A stretch of 64,000 bases of DNA from assembly GCF_000368085.1 (NCBI RefSeq), contig NZ_KB849239.1:3127715-3191714 (forward strand), in the 5' to 3' direction. Made by a program: the position numbers and the translations under genes. Shown here piece by piece: positions 1 to 9,281 of this stretch. Within the stretch, counting starts at the first letter, position 1. The number at the start of each line of letters is the position of its first letter. The stretch is from Acinetobacter nosocomialis NIPH 2119. Its GTDB lineage: Bacteria; Pseudomonadota; Gammaproteobacteria; Pseudomonadales; Moraxellaceae. The notes under the pieces were generated by a model. It ran no database searches. It worked only from the letters and a program-made list of their open reading frames with translations, and had not been told where the DNA came from.

Positions 1-119
1 TTACCATCGTAAAACCAATAGCCCACGTCCCCTTTAACTCCTATAAAATCCGCTTGAGCAAATCCGCTAAGACTCATCCCGAGTGTCAAAAAAGACATTT
101 TTAATATCTTCATCATCAT
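1..119 (-). CDS. Outer-membrane beta-barrel protein, N-terminal part only
   Basis: Only the first 39 codons lie in the window; the gene continues beyond base 1. The peptide starts MMMKILKMSFLTLGMSLSGF and has a typical Sec signal peptide ending AQA or similar, followed by ADFIGVKGDVGYWFYDGK. The mature start (a GV-x-GYW pattern straight after the signal) resembles the small outer-membrane barrel family TIGR04219 of gamma-proteobacteria. That assignment rests on a short stretch, so the secreted nature is safe but the family is tentative. There are three consecutive ATG codons at the start, so the exact first residue is uncertain. Confidence 0.5.
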   Translation of the reverse strand, partial: MMMKILKMSFLTLGMSLSGFAQADFIGVKGDVGYWFYDG

Positions 120-741
120 ATCCTAAGAAAAGAAATCTTTGAGCGCATGATATAGACATCTGAGAAGTTATGCATTGATGAAAAATGGTGAATATAAAAC
201 TTTTAGAATTATAATTATTTTTATTAATTTATGTTTTTGATTTTATTATTAAAATATAGATTTTAAGTGGAGCTTGTTAGGAAAAATTTTAGTATAAATT
301 TTGTGTAATACATCGGTAAGATTCTGTGATTTTACTCATCTAAAATTGGTTGATATATCTACTTTATAAAGTAGAAAATAATTTAAATGGTAGAAAATAT
401 CATTGCTTATATTCTCTAATAATATGTTTTAGAACATGAATATTAGCTAAAAAATAACCAATCTAAATCAAAATCTCTAAAAAACGTAAAATTTCAGACG
501 GAAATTACAGTAAAAATAAATAAAAACGGGTATTGTTCAACTATATAGGGGCAAAAAATGGACAAAAATCTTTAAGGAAGAATTTTCTATTTTTGCTTGT
601 TTGACATGAAAATAAAAATACTCAAAAGGTGCCTTTTATTCTCTATCAAACACAAAAGTATTCTTTGGTTCTTTTTTTGCGTGCGGAATAACAATCAACA
701 AAAGCAGTAAAAATAAGTAATCTTTTAACATTAGGTGTTCT
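120..741. other. Long AT-rich intergenic region with one perfect palindrome
   Basis: This 622-base spacer separates the divergent barrel gene and NSS transporter gene. I find no credible ORF or RNA gene. It holds a perfect 18-bp palindrome at 358-375 (half-site TCTACTTTA) that could be a protein-binding site, and a TTGACA hexamer near 601 that might be the -35 element of the transporter promoter. Neither is proven. The transporter start is preceded by TTAGGTG. Confidence 0.4.
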
Positions 742-2220
742 ATGACAGATTCTCGTGAAAACTGGACGTCACGATCTGGTTTTATTATCGCAGCCGTTGG
801 TTCGGCTGTTGGTTTAGGTAATATTTGGCGTTTCCCCTACGTTGCTTATGAAAATGGTGGTGGTGCGTTCCTTATTCCTTACTTACTTGCACTTATTACG
901 GCAGGTTTACCATTACTATTTTTAGATTATGCAGTAGGCCATCGTAGTACAGGATCGCCTCCTAAAGCGTATAGAGCTTTGTTTAAAGGCGGAGAAACTC
1001 TAGGATGGTGGCAGGTTTGCGTCTGTATCATTATTGGTTTGTATTACGCAAGTGTTCTGACTTGGGCTGGTAGCTACATTTATTTTTCTATTGGCCAAAT
1101 GTGGGGAAGTGACCCGGAAGGCTTCTTCTTCAATACCTATTTACAAACCACAAAAGCGACTGGCTTTGATTTGCAGTTTGTAGGCCATTTATTCTGGCCA
1201 ATTGTTGGAATTTGGGCACTGACTTTAATCATTTTATATGGTGGAGTGAAAAAAGGTGTTGAATTATCTAATAAGATTTTTATGCCTTTATTATTCATCT
1301 TATTTACGATTTTAGTGATTCAGTCATTACGTTTACCGGGTGCAGTACAAGGTTTAAATGCTTTCTTTACTCCAAACTGGTCTGCCATGATGGACTATAA
1401 AGTTTGGTTAGCGGCCTATGGTCATACGTTCTTCTCACTCTCTGTTGGTTTCGGGATTATGGTGACCTATGCATCTTACTTAAAACCAAAAACCAATTTA
1501 ACTGGCTCAGGTCTTATCGTTGGTTTCGCGAATGCATCGACAGAGATTTTAGCGGGTATCGGTATTTTTGCAGCGCTTGGCTTTATGGCACATGCTGCAG
1601 GTACTGAAGTTAAAGATGTGGTGAGTGGTGGTATTGGTCTTGCATTTATTGCCTTCCCTAAAATTATTTCAAGTTTAGGTTCTGGTGCTGATCTATTCGG
1701 CCTTTTATTCTTCTCTTCATTATTTGTAGCTGGTATTTCTTCAATGGTTAGTATTTTGGAAGTACCTATTGCAGCGATGCAAGATAAGTTGAAGTGGAGT
1801 CGTAAGAAAGCGGTAACCATTATTGGTGGTGGTAGTGCTCTAGTCTCAATTATTTTATTCTCAAGTGTAAATGCAATTAAGCTCGTTGATATTGTCGACC
1901 ATTTTATCAATAACATTGGCATTATTGGGGGAGCATTGATATCAATTATTAGCGTAGCTTGGTTTAAGCGCTCAGCTCTTAGAGAGCTTCGTGATCATGT
2001 CAATCGTATCTCAACCATTCAATTGGGTAAGGGATGGGATTTCACCTTAACCGTGATCACTACTTTTATCCTATTAACAACACTCACTATGACTGTTTTT
2101 AATTTGATCAAAAATGGCTATGATACTTATAGTATGAGCTTACAAGGTGTATTTGGCTGGGGCAGTGTGATTTTCTGTGCAGTCGTTGCTATCGTGTTAA
2201 GTAAAATGAAAGATCGCTAG
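742..2220 (+). CDS. Sodium-dependent NSS/SNF-family amino-acid transporter (MetP-like)
   Basis: This 492-residue inner-membrane protein has about 11-12 hydrophobic segments. The first carries the neurotransmitter:sodium symporter signature (residues about 15-45, GSAVGLGNIWRFPY followed by ENGGGAFLIPYL), where Na+ and the amino acid bind. Family members take up amino acids with sodium; those with a tiny partner protein encoded just downstream, as here at 2233, are the methionine/alanine type known as MetPS in Corynebacterium glutamicum. The substrate is therefore inferred to be a small neutral amino acid, not shown. The two genes are 12 bases apart and end at a shared terminator. Confidence 0.9.
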   Translation: MTDSRENWTSRSGFIIAAVGSAVGLGNIWRFPYVAYENGGGAFLIPYLLALITAGLPLLFLDYAVGHRSTGSPPKAYRALFKGGETLGWWQVCVCIIIGLYYASVLTWAGSYIYFSIGQMWGSDPEGFFFNTYLQTTKATGFDLQFVGHLFWPIVGIWALTLIILYGGVKKGVELSNKIFMPLLFILFTILVIQSLRLPGAVQGLNAFFTPNWSAMMDYKVWLAAYGHTFFSLSVGFGIMVTYASYLKPKTNLTGSGLIVGFANASTEILAGIGIFAALGFMAHAAGTEVKDVVSGGIGLAFIAFPKIISSLGSGADLFGLLFFSSLFVAGISSMVSILEVPIAAMQDKLKWSRKKAVTIIGGGSALVSIILFSSVNAIKLVDIVDHFINNIGIIGGALISIISVAWFKRSALRELRDHVNRISTIQLGKGWDFTLTVITTFILLTTLTMTVFNLIKNGYDTYSMSLQGVFGWGSVIFCAVVAIVLSKMKDR

Positions 2221-2232
2221 GAGGATAAAATA

Positions 2233-2376
2233 ATGAATACTTCGGCAATCGTGATGATGATAATTTCAATGGTATTTGTATGGGGTGGACTAGCTTTATC
2301 CATCTTACATTTATCAAGACATCCTGAAGAGTTAGATGAAGTCTTAGAAGAAGTCAAAGACCAGCACACTCTTTAA
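2233..2376 (+). CDS. MetS-like small subunit of the NSS transporter
   Basis: This 47-residue ORF starts with ATG 12 bases after the transporter stop and is preceded by a good Shine-Dalgarno (AGGAGGATAAAATA region, overlapping the transporter stop). It has one membrane helix (about residues 5-27) followed by a charged tail SRHPEELDEVLEEVKDQ. The architecture (short periplasmic end, one helix, acidic LSRHPEE tail) is that of the methionine/alanine import NSS small subunit MetS, which is needed for transport activity of its large partner. Its size makes it easy to miss in annotation. The co-operon position strongly supports the call. Confidence 0.85.
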   Translation: MNTSAIVMMIISMVFVWGGLALSILHLSRHPEELDEVLEEVKDQHTL

Positions 2377-2387
2377 TACTGATCTAG

Positions 2388-2419
2388 TAAAAAAGCAGGC
2401 TTAAAAGCCTGCTTTTTTT
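2388..2419. terminator. Bidirectional Rho-independent terminator
   Basis: A hairpin with arms AAGCAGGCTT and AAGCCTGCTT is flanked by A and T runs on the two sides. It can end the metP-metS-like operon on the plus strand and rsmB on the minus strand, whose stop codon overlaps its edge. Confidence 0.85.
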
Positions 2420-3722
2420 ATGCAATTTTTTGAATTTTACAATAATAAAATCCATCACCAGATTGTGCTTCTGGCAACAGTTGTCTGCCATGAGCTTGTT
2501 CAATTCCCCAATCTGCTTCAATTTTTACTTCTTTTGCATCGGTATGCTCTGCAAAGAAGCTAATCATCTGCTGTTCATTTTCAGCTTTTAAAATTGAACA
2601 GGTGATGTAAAGCAGGGTGCCTCCAACTTTAAGTTGCTGCCACATGTGCTCTAAGATCTGCTTTTGTAGCTCAATGGTTTGGGCTATGTCACTAGATTGG
2701 CGCAATAGACGTATGTCAGGATGACGTCGAATTACACCTGTCGCAGAACAAGGTGCATCGAGCACGATACAATCTACAGGTTGGGCTGGAGTCCACTTGG
2801 TTGCATCTGCTGCCAGAATTTCAGTATGGCTTTGATCTAGTGCTAGTCGGTTTAGGTTTTCAGTTACACGGACTAAACGACTTGGATCCTGATCAATGGC
2901 GATTAACTGGGCTGGTTTAAATTTTTCAAGCAAATGAGCCGTTTTTCCACCTGGAGCCGCACACGCATCAATAACTGTTTTATTGTTTAAATCAGGCAAT
3001 AAGGTTGCACATAGCTGTGCATGTTCATCTTGTACAGAAAACCAGCCCTGTTCAAAACCCGGTAACTGTGTAATTTGTACAGATTGTTCAAGAATAATAC
3101 CCGCGCCAGATAGAGTACACGCACGTGCCTGAATATCTAAACTTTGTAGTTTTGCTAAATAAGCATCGCGACCAATATGGCGTTGGTTTACTCGTAAAGT
3201 TAAAGGTGCGGTTTGCTTTAACGATTGGCAGAGAGCTTCTGTTTGTTCTCCCCAATCCTTTTTTAAACGCTTAAAAAGCCAACTTGGTAAGCCATGGGCT
3301 TGCTGTAAACCTTGTTGAAAGTCCTCAGTTTCGCGAGTTGCTCGGCGCAAAATTGCATTCACAATACCGCTGAGTGCAGGGAAACCAAGTTGTTTAGTCG
3401 CATCTACTGTTTCTGAGATGGCAGCGTGCGCTGCAATACGCGTGCATAAAACTTGATAAAGACCAACGTATAGACAGGTTTCTACTGTCTCATTGTTTAA
3501 AGGTTTGCTGAGCAAAGGCAGACTAATTGACTTAAGTGCGAACCATTGGCGTAAAGTACCTAGAACAAGTTCATGAAATAACGCACGATCACGCTCTGCG
3601 ACTTGATTCAGCTGTGTATTTAAAATACTAGCCAATGATTGGCCCTGCTGAACTTTGAGTAACGTTTGGACGACTTGAGCGCGCAGGTTAAAACGTGATG
3701 AGTTTGAAGTAACCTGACTCAT
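2418..3722 (-). CDS. rsmB: 16S rRNA (cytosine-967-C5)-methyltransferase RsmB
   Basis: The 434-residue protein has an N-terminal NusB-like RNA-binding domain (about 1-140) and a C-terminal Rossmann methyltransferase domain. The SAM-binding motif DACAAPGGKTAHL, the motif IV LDAPCSATG with its product-release cysteine, and the motif VI ITCS with the catalytic cysteine are all present. RsmB methylates C967 of 16S rRNA, using S-adenosylmethionine. Its ATG overlaps the fmt stop by four bases, so the two are translationally coupled; fmt-rsmB (fmt-sun) is a widely conserved order. Confidence 0.97.
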   Translation of the reverse strand: MSQVTSNSSRFNLRAQVVQTLLKVQQGQSLASILNTQLNQVAERDRALFHELVLGTLRQWFALKSISLPLLSKPLNNETVETCLYVGLYQVLCTRIAAHAAISETVDATKQLGFPALSGIVNAILRRATRETEDFQQGLQQAHGLPSWLFKRLKKDWGEQTEALCQSLKQTAPLTLRVNQRHIGRDAYLAKLQSLDIQARACTLSGAGIILEQSVQITQLPGFEQGWFSVQDEHAQLCATLLPDLNNKTVIDACAAPGGKTAHLLEKFKPAQLIAIDQDPSRLVRVTENLNRLALDQSHTEILAADATKWTPAQPVDCIVLDAPCSATGVIRRHPDIRLLRQSSDIAQTIELQKQILEHMWQQLKVGGTLLYITCSILKAENEQQMISFFAEHTDAKEVKIEADWGIEQAHGRQLLPEAQSGDGFYYCKIQKIA

Positions 3723-4681
3723 GGCAGAATCTGTCCTACATGAAGTTTTTGAGTTTGTGCAATTTGTTGAGCATTTAATGCTTTACCACCTGGCCACTGT
3801 ACACTCGTTAGACAAATAAATGTATTTTCACCACAAGCAACATGTACGCCTTGTTTATCAATTGCAATAATTTCACCAGCTTGAGCATGTGCTTTGCTTT
3901 GGCTAGAAACTAGAGAATTCCAAACACGCAGTGCATTATTTTCATCAAGTTGAACAAAAGCGACTGGCCAAGGGTTGAATGCACGGATATTGCGGTCTAC
4001 TTGAACTGCATTTATAGACCAATCAATACGAGCTTCTGACTTTACGAGTTTATGAGCATAGACCGTTAAGCTTTCGTCTTGGACTTCGCGTTCTGCCAAA
4101 TATTTTTGCAGAGTTTCTTCTGACTCGAGTACAGCACAAATTGCTGTTGCTCCTTGTGCTGCCAACTTGTCATGTAAAGTCGCTGATGTATCTTCGGAAG
4201 TGATTGGGCAATAGGTTTTATACATCATATCGCCTGTATCTAAACCTGCCGCCATTTGCATGATGGTAATGCCGGTTTCTTCATCGCCTGTTGCAATCGC
4301 GCGTTGAATTGGCGCTGCACCACGCCAACGTGGTAATAGTGAGCCGTGAATATTTAAACAGCCATATTTAGGTGTATCGAGCACAGCTTGTGGAAGAATT
4401 AAACCATATGCTGCAACCACCATGACATCAGCGCCTAAAGCAGCCAGTTCTTGTTGAGCAGCCAAGCCTTCTTCAGTTGAAGCTTTGAAGTGAAGCGGTT
4501 GATAAACAGGAATATTATGTTCCAGTGCAAGCTGTTTTACAGGAGACGGTGTTAGTTTTTGTCCACGGCCTGCTTTACGGTCTGGTTGAGTATAAACCGC
4601 GATAATTTCATGGGAAGTTTTTAATAAAGCCGCCAATGCTGTTGCAGCAAATTCGGGGGTGCCAGCAAAAATAATTTTCAC
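3719..4681 (-). CDS. fmt: Methionyl-tRNA formyltransferase
   Basis: The 320-residue enzyme transfers a formyl group from 10-formyl-THF to Met-tRNAfMet for translation initiation. The N-terminal formyltransferase domain (about 1-205) shows the catalytic Asn-His pair in LNIHGSLLPRWRGAAPIQRA and the catalytic Asp in MAAGLDTGDMM. The C-terminal domain (about 208-315) is the OB-like tRNA-binding fold. Length matches the family (about 315). It is the first gene of the fmt-rsmB pair; no def gene lies upstream here, unlike in E. coli. Confidence 0.97.
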   Translation of the reverse strand: MKIIFAGTPEFAATALAALLKTSHEIIAVYTQPDRKAGRGQKLTPSPVKQLALEHNIPVYQPLHFKASTEEGLAAQQELAALGADVMVVAAYGLILPQAVLDTPKYGCLNIHGSLLPRWRGAAPIQRAIATGDEETGITIMQMAAGLDTGDMMYKTYCPITSEDTSATLHDKLAAQGATAICAVLESEETLQKYLAEREVQDESLTVYAHKLVKSEARIDWSINAVQVDRNIRAFNPWPVAFVQLDENNALRVWNSLVSSQSKAHAQAGEIIAIDKQGVHVACGENTFICLTSVQWPGGKALNAQQIAQTQKLHVGQILP

Positions 4682-5029
4682 AAATGCAATCCAAAAAGAG
4701 TTTATACGTAGTATACGTGAAAAACGATTGAAGCCCTAAACTCATGGTGATTGAGCATTTTAGTTTTTAAATAGTGAACAAAAAATTATTGAAAAAATTT
4801 TATTGATAAAAAAAGGTTATAAAAAAATAAAAAATTATTCATGTAAGTTTTGCTAAATATTGACTGAGTATTATCGTTCTTGGCTTTCCCTATATTATTT
4901 GCTTCTATAGAATGGAGAATGATCAAATTATGATGATGAGTCAATATTCCGACTGATCTAACGCTATATCAGTATCATTCAGCCAGAGTGGAAGTCATTT
5001 CACTCAAGCACAACTTGTTGGAAATACAA
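4682..5029. other. Divergent intergenic region fmt / ilvD
   Basis: This 348-base AT-rich spacer carries the promoters of the divergent fmt and ilvD genes. I see no leader peptide rich in branched-chain codons and no clear attenuator hairpin. The only short ORF with an ATG (from 4913) encodes about 14 residues without Leu, Ile or Val enrichment, so I do not call it a leader peptide. A T-A-rich block at 4780-4850 lacks further structure I can support. Confidence 0.4.
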
Positions 5030-6859
5030 ATGCCTGACTATCGTTCAAAAACATCGACACACGGAAGAAATATGGCTGGCGCACGTGGCTTATGGCGTGC
5101 AACAGGAATGAAAGATGAAGATTTCGGCAAACCAATTATTGCTGTGGTCAATTCATTTACTCAATTTGTTCCGGGCCATGTCCATCTAAAAGATTTAGGG
5201 CAGCTTGTCGCAGCAGAAATTCAGGCAGCAGGTGGTGTTGCTAAAGAGTTCAATACAATTGCGGTGGATGATGGTATCGCGATGGGGCATGACGGCATGC
5301 TTTATTCATTACCATCACGTGATTTAATTGCGGATTCAGTTGAATATATGGTGAATGCTCACTGCGCCGATGCGATGGTATGTATTTCGAACTGTGACAA
5401 AATTACTCCGGGAATGTTGATGGCTGCTATGCGTCTAAATATTCCTGTGGTGTTTGTGTCTGGCGGACCAATGGAAGCAGGTAAGGTTAAATTCCGTGGT
5501 GATGAAAAGGCCATTGACCTTGTAGATGCGATGGTTGTTGCTGCTGATGATAGTTACACCGACGAAGAAGTTGCAGAGTTTGAACGTTCAGCATGTCCAA
5601 CTTGTGGTTCATGTTCAGGTATGTTTACTGCAAACTCAATGAACTGTTTAACCGAAGCTTTAGGTTTATCTTTACCGGGCAATGGTTCTATCGTTGCAAC
5701 GCATGCAAACCGTAAAAAATTATTCTTAAAAGCAGGTCAGCTTATTGTTGAATTGGCTAAGCGCTATTACGAACAAGAAGATGCAAGTATTTTGCCTCGT
5801 TCAATTGCCACTAAAGCTGCCTTTAAAAATGCGATGACACTTGATATTGCAATGGGCGGTTCAACCAATACAGTTCTCCACTTGTTAGCTGCGGCAAATG
5901 AAGCTGAAGTTGATTTTACAATGGACGACATTGATGAGTTGTCACGTCGAGTACCAGTGCTTTCAAAAGTAGCGCCAGCAAAACAAGACGTACATATGGA
6001 AGATGTACATCGTGCAGGCGGTATCATGGCCATTTTAGGCGAGCTTGATCGTGCCAATTTATTGGATGTATCTGTACCGACAGTACATGAAAAAACTTTA
6101 AAAGATGCTTTAGATAAGTGGGATATTATCCGTACTGAAAATGCAGAGGTTTATGAGTTCTATCGTTCATCTCCGGGTGGTGTTCCGACTCAAGTTGCAT
6201 TCTCACAAAACCGTTACTACTCAACTTTAGATGGCGACCGTGAAAAGGGCGTAATTCGTAATGCAGAACATGCATTTTCTAAAGATGGTGGTTTAGCTGT
6301 TTTATACGGCAACATCGCACTTGATGGTTGTATCGTAAAAACTGCGGGTGTAGATGAATCTATTTTAAAATTCACTGGTACAGCACGCGTTTTTGAGAGT
6401 CAAGATGCAGCTGTAGAAGCAATTTTAGGCAATGAGATTAAAGCTGGCGATGTTGTTGTTATTCGCTACGAGGGTCCACGTGGTGGTCCGGGCATGCAAG
6501 AAATGCTTTACCCAACCAGCTATCTTAAATCGAAAGGTTTAGGAAAAGACTGTGCCTTGGTTACAGACGGTCGTTTCTCTGGTGGTTCATCAGGTCTTTC
6601 AATTGGTCACGTTTCGCCAGAAGCTGCTGAAGGCGGTGCAATTGGTTTAGTTGAAGATGGCGATACCATCGAAATTGATATTCCAAACCGTACCATTCAC
6701 TTGAATATTGATGATGCGACTATGGCGCACCGTCGTACAGTTCAAGAAGCGAAAGGCTGGCATCCGAAAGAAGAACGTAAACGTAAAGTATCAAAAGCGT
6801 TAAAAGTTTATGCAATGCATACTACAAGTGCGGCAAAAGGAGCTGTACGCGTTCTATAA
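5030..6859 (+). CDS. ilvD: Dihydroxy-acid dehydratase
   Basis: The enzyme dehydrates 2,3-dihydroxy-isovalerate and -methylvalerate to the keto acids that precede valine, isoleucine and pantothenate. The start chosen is ATG 5030 ([17 protein letters not shown]), preceded by TTGGAAATACAA, giving 609 residues, close to the E. coli length; an in-frame ATG at 4988 would add 14 residues unlike the family. Fe-S ligand regions are visible as [11 protein letters not shown] and [19 protein letters not shown], and the glycine-rich [15 protein letters not shown] and [10 protein letters not shown] motifs near the C-terminus are intact. It is monocistronic, with a terminator just downstream. Confidence 0.97.
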   Translation: MPDYRSKTSTHGRNMAGARGLWRATGMKDEDFGKPIIAVVNSFTQFVPGHVHLKDLGQLVAAEIQAAGGVAKEFNTIAVDDGIAMGHDGMLYSLPSRDLIADSVEYMVNAHCADAMVCISNCDKITPGMLMAAMRLNIPVVFVSGGPMEAGKVKFRGDEKAIDLVDAMVVAADDSYTDEEVAEFERSACPTCGSCSGMFTANSMNCLTEALGLSLPGNGSIVATHANRKKLFLKAGQLIVELAKRYYEQEDASILPRSIATKAAFKNAMTLDIAMGGSTNTVLHLLAAANEAEVDFTMDDIDELSRRVPVLSKVAPAKQDVHMEDVHRAGGIMAILGELDRANLLDVSVPTVHEKTLKDALDKWDIIRTENAEVYEFYRSSPGGVPTQVAFSQNRYYSTLDGDREKGVIRNAEHAFSKDGGLAVLYGNIALDGCIVKTAGVDESILKFTGTARVFESQDAAVEAILGNEIKAGDVVVIRYEGPRGGPGMQEMLYPTSYLKSKGLGKDCALVTDGRFSGGSSGLSIGHVSPEAAEGGAIGLVEDGDTIEIDIPNRTIHLNIDDATMAHRRTVQEAKGWHPKEERKRKVSKALKVYAMHTTSAAKGAVRVL

Positions 6860-6890
6860 AATATTCAATTTTAATAATTGAATAGGAAAC

Positions 6891-6940
6891 ATGCACCCAT
6901 AAACACGATGAATTGATATCATGTTATGGGTGCATTTTTT
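6891..6940 (+). terminator. Rho-independent terminator of ilvD
   Basis: Arms ATGCACCCATAA and TTATGGGTGCAT are separated by about 21 bases and followed by a run of six T. The hairpin lies 32 bases after the ilvD stop. Confidence 0.8.
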
Positions 6941-7172
6941 ATGTCTGGTAAAAAAAATCCGCTTGTAGGAAAAGGTGTTTTCAGATCATTCTATGGGTTT
7001 GCCATAAAATGGTGATAAAATCTTCACCTACGCAGAAACTCGCGAAATAACATGACATATTTTCTGCGCGAACTTAGGTAGTCATTTTTCCATCTCGACT
7101 ACTGTTTCACCTTGCACTATGATCAAAATAACTTTTGATCTCGCTTAGGATTTATTTTTAGAGGCACTACTC
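6941..7172. other. Spacer with inverted repeat before the DsbA-like gene
   Basis: With the terminator this makes a 313-base gap without a gene. An inverted repeat with arms CGCAGAAA (7031-7038) and TTTCTGCG (7061-7068), with CGCGAA repeated next to each arm, could form a hairpin in the 5' leader or be a binding site. The next gene has a GAGG Shine-Dalgarno. Nothing else is recognisable. Confidence 0.35.
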
Positions 7173-8462
7173 ATGTCATTGCTACGCCGTTGGTTTGACC
7201 CTATCCGATCGAGCTGGTTTTACCAAAAGCCTTCTCGTCAAGCGGTGTTACCCACGGAAAATGGTTTAAGTATTTATTTACGACTTGATGATGTGTATAG
7301 CTATCTGGCTGTTCAGCAATTGTCTCAGCTAGATGAAATTTTAAGTGATGAGCTTAAACCTTTAAAAATCATTATTTCTCATACAGCTTCTGAACCTCCA
7401 AATAGCATGACGCAAGAGGAGTGGCAGCATTATTGTTTAAATGATGCCAAGATTTTAGCAAATCAGCACCGGTTTGCTTTTGATGAGTTTCCAGAAATTC
7501 CAAGCCCAGAATCTTTAAAACAAGCCACTGTCATATTAAAAAGAACTCCATTACAAGGTCAGAACTTTTTACATTTACTTGAAGATATCTTTCACATGCT
7601 TTGGCAGCAACAATATGGAAAGTTGCGTACTTTACATGCCATGGCGGTGAAGCATCAGGTTCCACAGCATTTTCCAGAACGTATTTTCACAGATGAACCT
7701 GTTCGAGCGGCATATTTTGAGTTTGGTGGACGTAAATATCACGCAGTGGATGATTTATTACGTCTAACTCGTCGTTTAAAACAACAAAAGTTACTGACAG
7801 GTATTCCAATTTTTTTAATTAATCATATCGAATGGCGTGAACATTTGATTAATGATGCTGAAGCACTCAATGAAATTCAGGCTCTTCATCCTGAGCTTGA
7901 TGTATTTATTGCTTTAGAAGACCCGATGAGCTGGTTGCTGCTTGCTTATATTAAAGAAGAGCTCGCAGACTATTATGATATTCAGCTAAAAGTTTATCCT
8001 TTGAGTTATCGGGGCCGAGACTGGTTTGACTGGAGCTTGGCAACACGTGTGTCTAAACGTACTGAGGTTGCTTTTACTCCTTTTTGTAGACCTACAGAAG
8101 AAAGTACGCTTGGGATGGCAAAACTTTTCTATAGTGTGCCGGAAAATCAGCAAATTGATACAATTTTTACTATTTTGCAGGCCGTTTGGACTAAAGGAAA
8201 AGATCCCTCTTTCCAGAAGCATTTCCAGCAGTTACAGCAACAACTTGGCATTGAGCATTTAACCGAACAGGATGTACCGTCTGTTTTGGAGCAAAATGAT
8301 GCGCTTTGCAAGAATAAACATCAGCCTGATTTACCAGTTTTAGAGTTGCGTATTGATGGGCAAAGTTATGTATTTAATAGCTTGTATCGGGTTTGGATGA
8401 TTGAAAGCATTTTTAGCAATGTTTTAGAAGAAAAATATAAAACAGCCTCAACTTCTAATTGA
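7173..8462 (+). CDS. DsbA/HCCA-isomerase-like thioredoxin-fold protein, tandem
   Basis: This 429-residue protein appears to contain two thioredoxin-fold DsbA-like units. The first begins at about residue 28 with LSIYLRLDDVYSYLAVQQL, and the second at about 245 with LDVFIALEDPMSWLLLAYI; both match the beta-strand plus (S/D)-P-x-S-Y/W-L pattern that opens the 2-hydroxychromene-2-carboxylate isomerase/DsbA family. No CxxC motif is visible at either site, so a disulfide oxidoreductase role is unlikely and a glutathione-linked or structural role is possible. There is no signal peptide, so it is probably cytoplasmic. I do not know its function; automatic annotation usually calls it DSBA oxidoreductase. 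A hairpin without a T run (8447-8467) overlaps the stop. Confidence 0.6.
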   Translation: MSLLRRWFDPIRSSWFYQKPSRQAVLPTENGLSIYLRLDDVYSYLAVQQLSQLDEILSDELKPLKIIISHTASEPPNSMTQEEWQHYCLNDAKILANQHRFAFDEFPEIPSPESLKQATVILKRTPLQGQNFLHLLEDIFHMLWQQQYGKLRTLHAMAVKHQVPQHFPERIFTDEPVRAAYFEFGGRKYHAVDDLLRLTRRLKQQKLLTGIPIFLINHIEWREHLINDAEALNEIQALHPELDVFIALEDPMSWLLLAYIKEELADYYDIQLKVYPLSYRGRDWFDWSLATRVSKRTEVAFTPFCRPTEESTLGMAKLFYSVPENQQIDTIFTILQAVWTKGKDPSFQKHFQQLQQQLGIEHLTEQDVPSVLEQNDALCKNKHQPDLPVLELRIDGQSYVFNSLYRVWMIESIFSNVLEEKYKTASTSN

Positions 8463-8540
8463 GGCCTACTCCCAAAAACAAGAATAGGGCAAAACCTGTT
8501 TTTTCCGTAGCATAACCATGTAGGGAATCGGAGATAAACA

Positions 8541-9272
8541 GTGACATTTCTAGCTATTATTATGATGGTATTTGTCTTTGCAGGCATGATTAAAGGCATG
8601 ATCGGCTTAGGATTGCCCGCGGTCTCAATGGGCTTACTTACCATCGCAATGAGTCCTTTTCAGGCAGCATCCCTACTCATTGTTCCTTCAATGGTCACCA
8701 ATGTCTGGCAGCTTTTTGCTGAGGGGCATGTTTGGTCTTTTATTCGCCGTTTCTGGACTTTGCTTATAGGCATTGTTGCTGGTTCAATATGGAGCTTTTT
8801 GCCGACTTTAAGTCAAAGCCATGGGCACAGTAGTGAGATTTTATTAGGAAGTATGTTGGCCTTATATGGGATTTATGGATTATGCATCAAGAAACTTCCA
8901 CACTTAGGTAAACATGAGCGCTGGTTATCGCCGATTATTGGATATATTGGTGGGGCAGTTACAGTAGCAACAGGCGTTATTATTATTCCTATCGTGCCAT
9001 ATTTGCAGTCTTTACATTTAAAACGTGACGAACTGGTACAAGCCTTGGGATTAACATTTACCGTCTCTACCATTTGCCTTGCAGTGTTTTTACATCATAA
9101 CCCGATGTCGGGGGTAACACTGGACTATCGTTTATCTTTTGCTGCTTTGTTGGCGGCACTCGTTGGAATGTGGATCGGTAAAAGAATTCGTTATCGACTC
9201 AATGAGCAGTTATTTCGCCGTATCTTTTTTATAGGTTTAGTGTCATTAGGGCTTTATATGATTTTGCACTAA
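8541..9272 (+). CDS. TauE/SafE-family membrane permease
   Basis: The 243-residue protein has about 7-8 transmembrane segments and the glycine-rich repeat typical of the sulfite exporter TauE/SafE family (first copy GMIKGMIGLGLPAVSMGLL at about 15-33, second copy IGGAVTVATGVIIIPIVPYL at about 135-155). Family members move sulfur-containing or organic anions; the substrate cannot be told from sequence. It starts with GTG, supported by the GGAG eight bases upstream. It lies 78 bases after the DsbA-like gene on the same strand and converges with a LysR gene nine bases downstream. Confidence 0.85.
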   Translation: MTFLAIIMMVFVFAGMIKGMIGLGLPAVSMGLLTIAMSPFQAASLLIVPSMVTNVWQLFAEGHVWSFIRRFWTLLIGIVAGSIWSFLPTLSQSHGHSSEILLGSMLALYGIYGLCIKKLPHLGKHERWLSPIIGYIGGAVTVATGVIIIPIVPYLQSLHLKRDELVQALGLTFTVSTICLAVFLHHNPMSGVTLDYRLSFAALLAALVGMWIGKRIRYRLNEQLFRRIFFIGLVSLGLYMILH

Positions 9273-9281
9273 GCCAAATTT

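Noticed and set aside
1476..1922. 148-codon minus-strand ORF inside the NSS transporter gene
   Set aside because: It is a shadow of the transporter reading frame, without its own ribosome site or protein-like composition.
4913..4966. Short ORF upstream of ilvD as a branched-chain leader peptide
   Set aside because: It has no run of Leu, Ile or Val codons and no attenuator hairpin follows.
8447..8467. GCCTCAA/TTGAGGC hairpin over the DsbA-like stop as a terminator
   Set aside because: No T run follows; it may be chance in a coding end.
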